A stretch of DNA of 64,000 bases from Komagataeibacter nataicola (GCF_003207795.1 NZ_NIRT01000001.1:1-64000); one strand, 5' to 3'. Positions 1 through 9,415 are shown, counted from the first letter of the stretch. The notes: generated by a model from the sequence alone, not told the origin. Numbers and translations are program-made.

Positions 1-254
1 CCAGACGGACCATGCGGTATCGGAAAAGACAGACTGCATCATGCTCATCATAAACAGCTATGCAGTCCGTTCTGTCATTCAAGGTCTAACACGCCCTAGT
101 CTGCTCATTCAGCAATTATTCATTCAGTGAATATAAAACAACCGTCTTTAGGCGACTTTGAGTGCTTTGATAATTCTTATTTTTTGACCTCTAGGATCTG
201 GACGTTCGATCCCCTCAAGATCCACGCATGGATCAATAATCAGGAGGCCCAGGT

Positions 255-1313
255 TTGTCAGGCCGCACCAACGCCAACATCTACCTTCGAGGCAAAACGT
301 ATTGGGGGCGGCTCCAGATTGCCGGCCGCGAGCATCGAAGCAGCCTACGCACGACTGACACGCGGGAAGCCCGGCGCAGGCTCCGCCACTGGAAAACGGA
401 ACTCGAGCGCGAGGCCGTAACGGGCGACAGCGACCAGCTTTTTGAGGAAGCGGTCATCCGCTGGATCACGGAAGTGCTGGAAACCTCGGTCAAGCCCCAG
501 ACCATGCGGCGCTACACCATCTCCATCTGCAGCCTTGAGGGCACATTCAAAGGCGTGCGGGTGCGTGACATCACCACCCGACTGATTTCCAATTTCGTAT
601 CCGGCCGGTCGGGCAATGTCACCAACGCCACGATTCGCCGTGACCTGGCTGCCCTGTCCCGCCTGCTGTCGGCCTGCGTGGCGTGGGGGTGGATCACCGC
701 CAACCCGGCCCTGTCCTTTGACCGCACGATCATCCGCGAACGGCGCGATCCGATCACGCTGCCCTGCCCCGATTCGGTGGCACGGGTCAAAACCGCCTGC
801 CCGCCCGGCATGGCCGCGATTCTCGACCTGCTGGAACAGACCGGCATGCGCGAAAACGAGGCCGTCAGCCTGATGGCTGAAAACGTGGACCACGAACGCC
901 ACCAGATCCGTCTGATCCGGACCAAAACGAGCCGACCGCGAACGATCGCCTGGGCCACACCGGGTGGGAACGCGGCGACATTACTGGAACACGCGCCACG
1001 CAGCGGCCTCCTGTTTCCCAACCGTGATGGCGCCGCCTATCGCAACGCGGCCTCGAATTACGGACAGGTCATGCGCCGGGTCGCTGCACGCTGCGAGGCC
1101 GAAAGCATACCCTTCACCCGCTTCCGCATCCATGACCTCCGCCACGCCTTCGCCATCCGATGGCTCAAGGCGGGTGGTGACATCTACCGGCTGAGCCGCC
1201 ATCTGGGACATACATCGGTCAAGACAACCGAAATCTACCTGTCCGCCCTGACGGCGGATGAACTGGACCGCGTGCTGCATGTCGGCACAACAGACGGCAC
1301 AGAGACCCCATGA
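255..1313 (+). CDS. Tyrosine recombinase / phage-type integrase
   Basis: Site-specific DNA recombinase of the tyrosine (lambda integrase) family, 352 residues. The C-terminal catalytic domain shows the expected set: Arg in GMRENEAVSL, Lys in RTKTSRPRT, the HDLRH box, the LGHTS His and the nucleophile Tyr in TTEIYLS near residue 330. The N-terminal part resembles a SAM-like arm-binding domain with an integrase-like NIYLRGKTYWGR start. The start is taken as TTG at 255 because AGGAGG lies 9 bases upstream; no ATG gives a full-length protein. The gene ends 66 bases before tRNA-Ser on the same strand, so it is probably the integrase of an integrated element whose body lies left of the window. Target site and element identity are inferred, not seen. 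Confidence 0.9.
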   Translation: MSGRTNANIYLRGKTYWGRLQIAGREHRSSLRTTDTREARRRLRHWKTELEREAVTGDSDQLFEEAVIRWITEVLETSVKPQTMRRYTISICSLEGTFKGVRVRDITTRLISNFVSGRSGNVTNATIRRDLAALSRLLSACVAWGWITANPALSFDRTIIRERRDPITLPCPDSVARVKTACPPGMAAILDLLEQTGMRENEAVSLMAENVDHERHQIRLIRTKTSRPRTIAWATPGGNAATLLEHAPRSGLLFPNRDGAAYRNAASNYGQVMRRVAARCEAESIPFTRFRIHDLRHAFAIRWLKAGGDIYRLSRHLGHTSVKTTEIYLSALTADELDRVLHVGTTDGTETP

Positions 1314-1379
1314 CTGTAGCGGTTTTTGTGCACGGTAACATCTAGACGGCGGCGGAATAGCTGGCTAAACAGACCTTAT

Positions 1380-1469
<90 letters not shown>

Positions 1470-1519
1470 AAATATTCCCCTGCACAAATCTATTTCACGA
1501 TGGCCGCTTCGACTGGCCA

Positions 1520-1894
1520 TCAAAACATATTAGGCACGCCCCAGCGCCTCACACGTCGCCGCCCTGTTGCGTTCGCGGCCTGATAATGGGCCTGCAGGAT
1601 GGCTGAATCGAATTCCAGATACAGGTTATCCTGATCGGCAACCAGCCTCTCGAACACTGTTTTCCACACCCCCGCATGGCACCAGCGGTTAAAGCGACGA
1701 TACACCGTCTGCCATTGACCATAGCGCTCAGGCAGATGGTGCCAATACGCGCCAGAACGCAGGATCCACAGGCAGCCATTCACGAACAGGCGGGTATCTT
1801 CTGCCCCATCATCCGCATCACTGAATTTGCCAGGCAGAAGGGGCGCAACAAACCGCCATTGCGGCGTGCTCAACTCGTAACGCTTTATCCCCAT
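1520..1894 (-). pseudogene. Truncated IS5-family transposase (N-terminal remnant)
   Basis: The reading frame starts with MGIKRYELSTPQWRFVAPLL and continues with CLWILRSGAYWHHLPERYGQW, the typical N-terminal DUF4096 domain of IS5-family (IS427-like) transposases. It reaches DSAILQAHYQAANA, which in intact relatives carries the first DDE aspartate, and then runs into unrelated sequence and stops after 124 residues. Intact proteins of this kind are roughly twice as long, so the catalytic core is missing. An alternative frame carries a few more transposase-like residues (QQGGD), suggesting a frameshift near 1565 before the truncation. Terminal inverted repeats were not found. It lies between tRNA-Ser and bcsAB, and it is not expected to be active. 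Confidence 0.8.
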
Positions 1895-2040
1895 TCAAAC
1901 CTCCATGCGCCAGAAAGAATTTGGTTCCCCACAAGAAAACGCCCGATCCCGATCGGAGCCGGGTTTCCCTTATCCTGTCATCATGGCAGCACGCACGGCA
2001 AATCATACGCTGCCACATAAACCGGCTTCAATGGCGCCCG

Positions 2041-5000
2041 TTAGTGTCCCTCCCCCCGCATGCGGGCTTCTTCATCGGCTTTTGCCTGCTCGCGCACCCG
2101 GCGTCGCGCCCGCGCGCGCAGCCACATCCACACGCCCGTGCCCAGCATGACCGCTCCCATCACGCCACACAGATACATCAGCAGCGGATGACGTGAGAGG
2201 AACCAGTCCACCCACATCCACAATGGCAGGTGACCTACGCTATAGGTGGGCGAGGTGCGGTAGGTAGTCAGTTGGCTGCCATTTTTCAGCACCAGATCAC
2301 CCTGTATCTGCGGCAGCATCCTGCTGTCATGCAGGCTGAGCACCAGGTCGTGGATCTGCCCGCCATCATCGCCGACCAGCGCCAGGACCGACCGATGCGC
2401 CGCATAGGGAGATTCCGCCCCGATCATGAAGGCCGCCCCCTTGACGGGGGCATCAAGATTGGCCGTTACGCCATTGCGCAGGCCAGCGTTGTCCCGGTCC
2501 TGAAACAGGTACCAGATACCCTGCAGCCCCATGTCCTGCCCAACGGCGAGATGGTTGGCATCGATATGATAGGCCGAACGTGACAGCAACGCTGCCGCCC
2601 CACCCATCTGCTGCACCGGCGCAAGCAGGATCACGTCGCCCGAGGGTGGTTTCTGCGCGACCTCATCCGTGCTGGCCAGGTGCACGCCCGCGACCGGATA
2701 GCCCGTAACCGACCCGAAAAAACCCATCAGGTCCAGATAGGCGCCAAGCGTATCGTGGTCAGGCGTGCGGGGCAGCACCACCGTGGTCTCGCCCAGATCG
2801 GCCATGCGCGAGAACGGAAAACCGATCTCGGCAAAATAGGACAGGTTGGGCAGCATGGCGAAATGCACCCCACGCCGGAAGTCGAGCATGGAATCCGAAT
2901 CAATCGCCATCTGCACGTCGCCCGGCGTGCGGCGGCACGCGCCGGGGTCCATCGGGCGGGTATTGAAGCTGAACTGGAGGTCGTTCTGCCCGAACAGAAG
3001 CCACGGCGGCATGGCGGTCACGTGCCCCATGGAGCCCGCATGCTGGGTCACCATCCGCTCCGACCATGCCCGCCACAGGCTGTTGGGGCGTAGCGAATAG
3101 CTCTGGATATAATTGTGATTGAGATGGATATCGAGCCGCGATGCATTGAGGTCCATCACCGCCCCGTCAGGCGCACGGACCCACAGGTCCATCAGAAAAG
3201 GCAACTGGTGCCAGGTATACAGGTCAGGCGGCAGGTGAAAGGGCACATGTAGCGGCGCCCCCACAAAACCTGAGGCCTGCAGGTCGCTTGCGGCTACAAG
3301 TTCACCCAACCGCACCGGCCGGTCGGTGGGAATGAACGCAGGCGCGTCATAAGGCCGACGCGGGCGCAGGCTGACATCCTGCACAACGGTGGACGCGACA
3401 TCGCCCAGCGTATCAGGCGAGAACACCAGCTTGCGCGCTGCGATCTCCACCTCCCTGGCATTGCGCCCGGTCACGACCAGAATGGTACCCCACCTGTCGG
3501 CAGGGTTGGCCATTTCCAGCAGGGTTGGCCCCACAGGGGGATGGCCCTGGTCATCAACTGGCAGGTTCTCGCCAATTTCAATGGCGTTTCCCGTATCCGG
3601 CAGGGCGGATGATACGGGAAAGGAAATCTGGTGCGACCCCGCCATCCGGCCCAGCCACGAGGCCACAAGCCCCGCCCCGCGCAGAACCTCCGGCGCCGAT
3701 GTAGGCGCGGGCAGGACAACGGGCACGCGCATCGCCACCCGCAGCGCGGGGTCAAAGAAAGGCGCAGGCAGGCGCGCCAGCGTGCGTTCGGGCGTGATGC
3801 GGGCGGTGGTGAGGGTTATGCTGGACTGGTCCGATATCTTGGCCCACAGTACATCATTATACAGATCATTACAGTCACGCCGGTATTCACCCGCGAAGCG
3901 GAAGTTGAGCTTGCTGTCCTCGGTAAAGTAGAGCGGGTCTATGGGGAACTCGATCGGCCCGAAGGTCGGGTGCGTGGGATCGACCCGGATCGTGCCGACA
4001 TACTGCTCGTTGAGGGTGACGTTGACGGCAGATGCTTCAGGCAGGAGCGAAGGTGAAATCGCGCCGGACAGGCTTAGCATCGCGTGCGTGACCACGCGGT
4101 TGGCCGGCACCACCACGTCAAGCCCCTGCAGGGGGGAGATGCCGGTCAGGCTCAGCGGCCCGTTGACCAGCCCCATGTCACGAAATGCAATGGTGCGCGT
4201 GACCTCGGTATCGGCGATGCGCCCTGCGGCGGCGGAATCCACCGGCTGCGGCACGGGTGGCAGATCACCGGAATTGCTGTCGCCCCATGGCGTTGCGGAC
4301 GATACGCCCGTGCGGTCAAAAACCGTGGGGTGCACAGGTTCCGCCGCCATGGCGGGAAAGACCGCCAGCACGAGTGACGCAACCAGCGCGCCCATGCTTC
4401 CGCGTATGCTGCTGGCATGGGTGGGCGGCACGATCAGACTCTTCTTTTCCAGCTTCTCTTCCTCTTTCTTTTCTCCGGCTTCCTCCTCATCCCCGTTTCC
4501 GCCTGAAGGGCTGATATTCCACAGATACGGGGGCGCCAGCAGCCCACCGATACTTTTTATAACCTGATAGATACTGTTAAGAGGCCGATCCTCCTTAAAG
4601 TCGGCCCAGTTATCCCACGCGTTGCTGCGCCCGAATACCATGCTCACAACCTGCCGTTCCTCTTCCAGCGTCTCGATCTTCCATTGCAGGTGCAGCCATC
4701 CGCCGCGCTGGCCCAGAATGCGGGTGGGCACGGCCACTTCAATACCATCTTCAGGGCGGGTATAGCGCAGTTCGATATCGACGGGCGTTTCAAGCTTGAC
4801 GGGCAGGTGCAGCGTAACACCCGCCCCACCGAGCGAGATATCGGTTGTATGCGCATGGAAGACATCGCCATTTTCAAAACAGATATCAACCGGCAGCTTG
4901 ACCCGCACACGCGGCGCATGGCGGATCTGCCGGGTTTCGCGCCCCACTGCAATGGAGGCCAGCACCACGATCAGGCTGATGGTGATCCACAGCGTATTGA

Positions 5001-6633
5001 GCGCGAAGGACTGGAACGCCAGTTTCTCATGATAGTCGAACACCATGCCGAACAGGCCACGCAACATGCCGCCAAACAGGACCAGCGCCATGATGACATT
5101 GGGGTACACCGCGCTGAAATCAAAATAGCCCCGCGCCAGCAGGCCGCCCTTGTCGGTCACGTTGAACTGGCCCTTGTGCGGCTGGAGCAGGGTCACGATG
5201 GTAATGCGCACCAGAAACAGCGCGAGCGAGGTTTCGTAAATCTCGCTCCAGAAGGAATAGCGCCACCGCCCCTCGATGCGCGAGAGCGTCATGATGGAAT
5301 GAAAGATGTGCGGCAGCGCATAGACCGTAATGCCCAGCGGCGATGCGGCAATAATGTTCTGGCCAAAAAACAGGAACGCCAGCGGCGAGACCAGAAAGAT
5401 CACGCGCGGAATAGCGAACAGGAAGTGCGACATGGCGGAAAGATAACAGAGCCGCTGCTCCCACCGCAGGCCGGGGCCAAGCATGGGGTTATCAAGCCGC
5501 ATGATCTGGAGCATGCCGCGCGCCCAGCGCACGCGCTGGCCAATGTGCAGGATCAGCCGCTCGGTTGCCAGGCCGCCTGCCAGCGGCTGGCGCAGATAGG
5601 CGGTGCCCCACCCCTTGCGCTGCATCTTGAGCGCGGTATGCGCATCCTCCGTTACCGTCTCGGTCGCGAACCCGCCCACGCTGAGCAGCGCGGAGCGACG
5701 GATGGCGGCGCATGAGCCGCAGAAGAAGGTGGCATCCCAGAAATCATTGCCGTCCTGCACCAGGCCATAGAACATGTTGCCTTCAGGCGGCACGTCATAG
5801 CCTGCGGCGAGGTTACGCTGGAACGGATCGGGGGAATAGAAGTGATGCGGTGTCTGGAGCAGGGCCAGCTTGGGGTCGGCCACCATCCAGCCAATGGTCT
5901 TGAGCAGGAACGAGCGCGTGGGCACATGGTCACAATCGAAAATGACCACGAATTCGCCTTCCGTGATCTGCATCGCATGGTTGAGATTGCCCGCCTTGGC
6001 GTGATTGTTCTCGGAGCGGATGATGTAGCCCGCCCCGGATTCCTTGGCGAAGTCATGGAACGCCTTGCGCCGTCCGTCATCGAGAATATAGACGTTCAGC
6101 TTGCCTTCGGGCCAGTGCAGGTCCATCGCCCCCAGCACGGTCGAGCGCACCAGTTCCAGATCCTCGTTATAAGAGGGAACGTACACATCCACCATAGGCC
6201 AGTCATCAAGGTTGTCAGGCAACTGGTGGGGCTTGCGGTGCAGCGGCCACGACATCTGGAAATAACTCAGGCACAGGGTGGAGAGCGCATACCCCTCCGC
6301 CATCAGCAGCGCGACGGACAGCACGCTCTGCAGCGGGCTCGCGAACTGCACCGTGCTGCCCAGCCGCCAGATCAGGTAGCGGAAGGACACGAACAGCGAC
6401 AGCATCATGAGGATACAGGTAATACGCCGCCCCGGCCTGCGGTTGAGCACAAAGAACAGCCCCACAGTGCCAATGGAAATACAGCCCTGCTGCATGGGCG
6501 TGACGGTAACGCCCCCCACCGAGACGCAGATGAGCGCGCCACCTGCCACGAGCAGGAAGATCAGCCCCCGCTGCGCGGCAGGTGTGGCCATTAATGCCGC
6601 CCCGCCCCACTTCAGCCATAATTCCCTGAACAT
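2041..6633 (-). CDS. bcsAB: Fused cellulose synthase catalytic and BcsB subunit (BcsAB)
   Basis: Inner-membrane cellulose synthase that polymerises UDP-glucose into beta-1,4-glucan; 1530 residues, the size of Komagataeibacter BcsAB fusions. The N-terminal half is BcsA: membrane segments, family 2 glycosyltransferase motifs DDGR (185-188), DCD (233-235), TED (328-330), QRVRW (366-370), the gating-loop motif FNVTDKGG (490-497) and a PilZ domain for cyclic-di-GMP with RHAPR (571-575) and DISLGG (598-603). A charged Glu/Lys-rich linker and a hydrophobic segment ending AMAAEP (about residue 760) join it to the periplasmic BcsB-like half, which ends in a membrane anchor and a basic tail. No bcsC, bcsD, cmcAx or bglxA flanks it, so this is a solitary copy like the bcsAB-only operons described in some Komagataeibacter. 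The ATG at 6633 has no clear ribosome site; the ATG at 6591 is an alternative. Confidence 0.95.
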   Translation of the reverse strand: MFRELWLKWGGAALMATPAAQRGLIFLLVAGGALICVSVGGVTVTPMQQGCISIGTVGLFFVLNRRPGRRITCILMMLSLFVSFRYLIWRLGSTVQFASPLQSVLSVALLMAEGYALSTLCLSYFQMSWPLHRKPHQLPDNLDDWPMVDVYVPSYNEDLELVRSTVLGAMDLHWPEGKLNVYILDDGRRKAFHDFAKESGAGYIIRSENNHAKAGNLNHAMQITEGEFVVIFDCDHVPTRSFLLKTIGWMVADPKLALLQTPHHFYSPDPFQRNLAAGYDVPPEGNMFYGLVQDGNDFWDATFFCGSCAAIRRSALLSVGGFATETVTEDAHTALKMQRKGWGTAYLRQPLAGGLATERLILHIGQRVRWARGMLQIMRLDNPMLGPGLRWEQRLCYLSAMSHFLFAIPRVIFLVSPLAFLFFGQNIIAASPLGITVYALPHIFHSIMTLSRIEGRWRYSFWSEIYETSLALFLVRITIVTLLQPHKGQFNVTDKGGLLARGYFDFSAVYPNVIMALVLFGGMLRGLFGMVFDYHEKLAFQSFALNTLWITISLIVVLASIAVGRETRQIRHAPRVRVKLPVDICFENGDVFHAHTTDISLGGAGVTLHLPVKLETPVDIELRYTRPEDGIEVAVPTRILGQRGGWLHLQWKIETLEEERQVVSMVFGRSNAWDNWADFKEDRPLNSIYQVIKSIGGLLAPPYLWNISPSGGNGDEEEAGEKKEEEKLEKKSLIVPPTHASSIRGSMGALVASLVLAVFPAMAAEPVHPTVFDRTGVSSATPWGDSNSGDLPPVPQPVDSAAAGRIADTEVTRTIAFRDMGLVNGPLSLTGISPLQGLDVVVPANRVVTHAMLSLSGAISPSLLPEASAVNVTLNEQYVGTIRVDPTHPTFGPIEFPIDPLYFTEDSKLNFRFAGEYRRDCNDLYNDVLWAKISDQSSITLTTARITPERTLARLPAPFFDPALRVAMRVPVVLPAPTSAPEVLRGAGLVASWLGRMAGSHQISFPVSSALPDTGNAIEIGENLPVDDQGHPPVGPTLLEMANPADRWGTILVVTGRNAREVEIAARKLVFSPDTLGDVASTVVQDVSLRPRRPYDAPAFIPTDRPVRLGELVAASDLQASGFVGAPLHVPFHLPPDLYTWHQLPFLMDLWVRAPDGAVMDLNASRLDIHLNHNYIQSYSLRPNSLWRAWSERMVTQHAGSMGHVTAMPPWLLFGQNDLQFSFNTRPMDPGACRRTPGDVQMAIDSDSMLDFRRGVHFAMLPNLSYFAEIGFPFSRMADLGETTVVLPRTPDHDTLGAYLDLMGFFGSVTGYPVAGVHLASTDEVAQKPPSGDVILLAPVQQMGGAAALLSRSAYHIDANHLAVGQDMGLQGIWYLFQDRDNAGLRNGVTANLDAPVKGAAFMIGAESPYAAHRSVLALVGDDGGQIHDLVLSLHDSRMLPQIQGDLVLKNGSQLTTYRTSPTYSVGHLPLWMWVDWFLSRHPLLMYLCGVMGAVMLGTGVWMWLRARARRRVREQAKADEEARMRGEGH

Positions 6634-7034
6634 GATTGACTACCAGATTACCCGAACATAAAGCCCTACAATACGTATATGCATGCCCGGGGGCGCGCCA
6701 GAACCCCTGCGGGCAACAGGTTGCCCGCCTGCCCTACGGCCGCGCCCTGCTCCCTATAATTGATGGCTCCACAAAAAAAGAATGTGCCTGTTAGGTCTTT
6801 CTTAACGAAGCGGAACAGTAAATGAGCAGCCCCCATCACTGCAAGATATTATCTGGTTTTTTCACTTATTTCACAAGCGGATGGCACAGATACGCCGGGC
6901 TGTTTATTTTACCAGTATAAATATTGCAACCTGTAAAAAATATGCCTTTATCAGGCTTTATTTATTATTTTATCGAATGATATAACATAAATTAATCTGA
7001 AATAATACTTCCTCTACCCCGTAACAGCCCATGC
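6634..7034. other. AT-rich intergenic region upstream of bcsAB
   Basis: About 400 bases without a convincing gene on either strand. The half nearest bcsAB is GC-rich and includes the perfect inverted repeat at 6709-6728. The half from about 6770 is clearly AT-rich compared with the surroundings. It separates the 5' end of bcsAB from the 3' end of the helicase gene, both minus-strand, so the bcsAB promoter should lie here. I could not pick a convincing -35/-10 pair. Confidence 0.6.
6709..6728. repeat. Perfect 9-bp inverted repeat upstream of bcsAB
   Basis: GCGGGCAAC and GTTGCCCGC are exact reverse complements separated by two bases, 76 bases upstream of the bcsAB start. The two-base spacer is too short for a good RNA hairpin loop, so a dimeric protein-binding site is a more natural reading; this is inference. 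Confidence 0.55.
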
Positions 7035-7070
7035 AAAAAGGCGCCCGACCAGAGGCCAGGCGCCTTTTTT
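7035..7070 (-). terminator. Rho-independent terminator of the RhlE-type helicase gene
   Basis: An 11-bp stem AAAAAGGCGCC/GGCGCCTTTTT with a 13-base loop. Read on the minus strand it ends in a run of T after the GC stem, 55 bases past the helicase stop. The A/T flanks are symmetric, so it could also act on plus-strand transcripts. Confidence 0.85.
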
Positions 7071-7125
7071 CAATCATTCCGTGTGCCGTGGCCCACCTGC
7101 CTGTGCAAGACGGGCCATGGTCGGA

Positions 7126-8469
7126 TCAGACCGCGCGGCGGCCACCGCCACCACCGCCGGAGCGGTTGCCACCGGGGCGGCCACCCCGGCCACCACCGGG
7201 CGGGCGACCGCCACCTGCAGGCCGACCGCCACCACCGGGGCGCCCGCCGCCGGGGCGACCACCACCGCCACCACGGCCACGGCCACCGCCACCGAGCACG
7301 GGCGGGCGCATGGTCGAGTTCTCGGCAGCTTCCGAGTGGTACGGATGCTCGGACACGACGGGAATCTTCTTGCCGATATTCTTTTCAATATCACGCAGCC
7401 AGGCGCGCTGCTCGGCATCGCATAGCGAGACCGCCCAGCCTTCGCGCCCCGCGCGCGCCGTGCGCCCGATGCGGTGCACATAGCTCTCGGGCACGTTGGG
7501 CAGGTCGTAGTTGAACACGTGGGTCACGTCATCCACGTCGATGCCGCGGGCTGCGATATCGGTCGCCACCAGCACCTTCACATTGCCCGAACGGAAGCCG
7601 GACATGGCGCGTTCACGCGCACCCTGCGACTTGTTGCCGTGAATGGCCTCGGCAGTAATGCCGTGCTCGTTGAGGAAGGTCGCGACCTTGTTGGCCTCAT
7701 GCTTCATCAGCGTGAACACCACGGCGCGCTCGACCTTGGGCGAGTCCACCAGCAGCTTCAACGCCTCGCGCTTGTTGCCGGTATCGACAAACATCACGGC
7801 CTGGCGGATGCGGTCCACCGTGCTGGACGGCGGAGTGACCTGCACCGTGGCCGGGTCGCGCAGCAGGCCATGCGCCAGGTCCGATATGGTCTTGGGCATG
7901 GTGGCCGAGAACAGCAGGGTCTGGCGATCGGTGGGCAGGGCCGCGACAATCTTGCGGATATCGCGCACGAAGCCCATGTCGAGCATGCGGTCGGCTTCAT
8001 CGAGCACCAGCACTTCAAGGCCGGACAGGTCGACATGGCCCTGGCCCATCAGGTCGAGCAGGCGGCCGGGAGCGGCGACCAGCACGTCCACGCCACGGCG
8101 CAGCGCCTCGATCTGGCGGCCCTGCCCCACGCCACCGAACACGACAGCGTGGCTGAAGCGCATGTGGCGGGCGTAGGAGGCAAAGCTCTCCCCGATCTGG
8201 GAGGCCAGCTCACGCGTGGGGGCCAGCACCAGGGCGCGCGCGCCCTTGGGGTGGGCACGGCCCTTCTCGCGGAAAAGGCGGTCAAGGATGGGCAGCGCGA
8301 AGGCTGCGGTCTTGCCCGTGCCGGTCTGGGCCAGACCCAGCAGGTCGCGCCCTTCGAGCAGGTAGGGAATGGCGCCGGCCTGGATGGGGGTGGGCGTGGC
8401 GTAGCCTTCCTCGTCCAGTGCCCGCAGCAGGGGCTCTGCAAGATGAAGATCGGCAAACGTCGTTGTCAT
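7126..8469 (-). CDS. rhlE: DEAD-box RNA helicase, RhlE type with Gly/Arg-rich tail
   Basis: ATP-dependent RNA helicase, 447 residues, likely acting in RNA remodelling, decay or ribosome assembly in the cytoplasm. Motifs in order: TPTPIQ (Q motif, 25-30), AQTGTGKT (47-54), PTRELA (84-89), [19 protein letters not shown] and HRIGRTARAG. The helicase core ends near residue 370 and is followed from 393 by a tail of about 55 residues made almost only of Gly, Arg and Pro (RGG/GGRP repeats), typical of RhlE/SrmB-like RNA-binding extensions. The gene stands alone, with a terminator downstream and an upstream gap of 308 bases that could hold a long leader. RhlE rather than DeaD/CsdA is inferred from length and tail. 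Confidence 0.92.
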   Translation of the reverse strand: MTTTFADLHLAEPLLRALDEEGYATPTPIQAGAIPYLLEGRDLLGLAQTGTGKTAAFALPILDRLFREKGRAHPKGARALVLAPTRELASQIGESFASYARHMRFSHAVVFGGVGQGRQIEALRRGVDVLVAAPGRLLDLMGQGHVDLSGLEVLVLDEADRMLDMGFVRDIRKIVAALPTDRQTLLFSATMPKTISDLAHGLLRDPATVQVTPPSSTVDRIRQAVMFVDTGNKREALKLLVDSPKVERAVVFTLMKHEANKVATFLNEHGITAEAIHGNKSQGARERAMSGFRSGNVKVLVATDIAARGIDVDDVTHVFNYDLPNVPESYVHRIGRTARAGREGWAVSLCDAEQRAWLRDIEKNIGKKIPVVSEHPYHSEAAENSTMRPPVLGGGGRGRGGGGGRPGGGRPGGGGRPAGGGRPPGGGRGGRPGGNRSGGGGGGRRAV

Positions 8470-8777
8470 GAATGGCGCCTCCTGGCGCGAAAAAACGGGG
8501 CAGCGAATCCCACAGGGCGCTGCATGCCCGGGTGGCGAACCGACAGATGAATCCGAAACCGGCCCTCATGTGCATGAGAGCACTCGTTCTGTCGTCGCAA
8601 GGATATCATGTAAGGAATAGAGGCCGGTCCAGTCTGCTTATGGTCGTGTCCCCCGCGTCAAGGACACGTGCAATCTAGCCAGCACGGGGAACAGGCGCGG
8701 TCCGTTCCCGAGCGTGATGCTCTATCGCGTTGCGGGCAGGACCGCAAGCTTTTAATGCGCCCTGCCTGCCCGCAGCA
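8470..8777. other. Intergenic region between the helicase and nitroreductase genes
   Basis: About 300 bases with no supported gene. It should contain the helicase promoter and leader on the left, and the end of the nitroreductase transcript on the right (stem-loop at 8732-8773). No riboswitch or known RNA was recognised. Confidence 0.5.
8732..8773 (-). terminator. Stem-loop after the metX-metW-nitroreductase operon
   Basis: GCGGGCAGG and CCTGCCCGC form a 9-bp stem around a 24-base loop, starting 4 bases past the nitroreductase stop. There is no T run after it on the minus strand, so it may be a transcript-end stabiliser rather than a classic intrinsic terminator. Confidence 0.5.
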
Positions 8778-9389
8778 TCAGCGCGGGGGAAAGCGGTCGG
8801 TCAGGATGACTTCGCTGTCAGGCAGTTTGCCCACACGCGGGGCCGCCTCCTGCGTGCCCCTGCCGATCACCACGAACATCGCCACCACATGGTTGGGCGG
8901 CAGGTTGATCAATTTGCCCACGGCCTCATAATCAAAGCCATCCATCGGGCAGGACTGGTAGCCCATGGCGGTGGCGGCGAGCATGAGCGTCTGGGCGGCC
9001 AGACCACAACTGCGCATGGTCTCGTCCTGCTGCACCCATTCGCGGCCTTCATAGTAGCGGGTGATCGTTTGCGCCATCTGCTGCCTGACCGCATCGGGCG
9101 CGCCGCTGAAGTAACGGGCGGGGTCTTCCTTCCAGGCATCACGGTCGGCACACAGCACGACAAGCACCGAAGCATCCGTCACATGCGCCTGGTCCCACGC
9201 CACCCTGCGCAGTTCGCGCCGCAGGGCGGGGTCTTTCACCACCACGAAACGGCAGTGCTGGACATTGAACGCCGAGGGCGCCATGCGCGCCGCCGAGAGC
9301 AGGGTGCGCAGTTCGGCATCGCTGATCCGGTGGTCGGGATCATAGGCGCGGATGGCGCGCCGGGTGCGAATGGCTTCAAGTGTGTCCAT
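8778..9389 (-). CDS. Nitroreductase-family flavoprotein
   Basis: FMN-dependent oxidoreductase of the nitroreductase fold, 203 residues. Diagnostic features are the N-terminal MDTLEAIRTRRAIR with the FMN phosphate-binding RTRR region, the MAPSAFNVQHCRFVVV stretch, and a C-terminal VVAMFVVIGRG segment. The start at 9389 is chosen because GGGAGA lies 7 bases upstream and homology begins there; a longer frame upstream overlaps metW. It starts 26 bases after metW ends, so it is probably co-transcribed with metX-metW. The true substrate is unknown; members reduce nitro compounds, quinones or enals. A methionine-related role is suggested only by position. Confidence 0.85.
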   Translation of the reverse strand: MDTLEAIRTRRAIRAYDPDHRISDAELRTLLSAARMAPSAFNVQHCRFVVVKDPALRRELRRVAWDQAHVTDASVLVVLCADRDAWKEDPARYFSGAPDAVRQQMAQTITRYYEGREWVQQDETMRSCGLAAQTLMLAATAMGYQSCPMDGFDYEAVGKLINLPPNHVVAMFVVIGRGTQEAAPRVGKLPDSEVILTDRFPPR

Positions 9390-9415
9390 GGTCGGGTCTC
9401 CCCATCGTGGCGCGT

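Noticed and set aside
190-225. A tRNA-like fragment (GTTCGATCCCC with flanking GGATCT/AGATCC arms) upstream of the integrase
   Set aside because: Only the T-loop-like piece and a 6-bp stem fit; no acceptor, D arm or anticodon arm can be built, so it cannot be called a tRNA remnant or an attachment repeat.
127-420. Short plus-strand frame overlapping the integrase start
   Set aside because: No ribosome site, overlaps the integrase in another frame and has no recognisable features.
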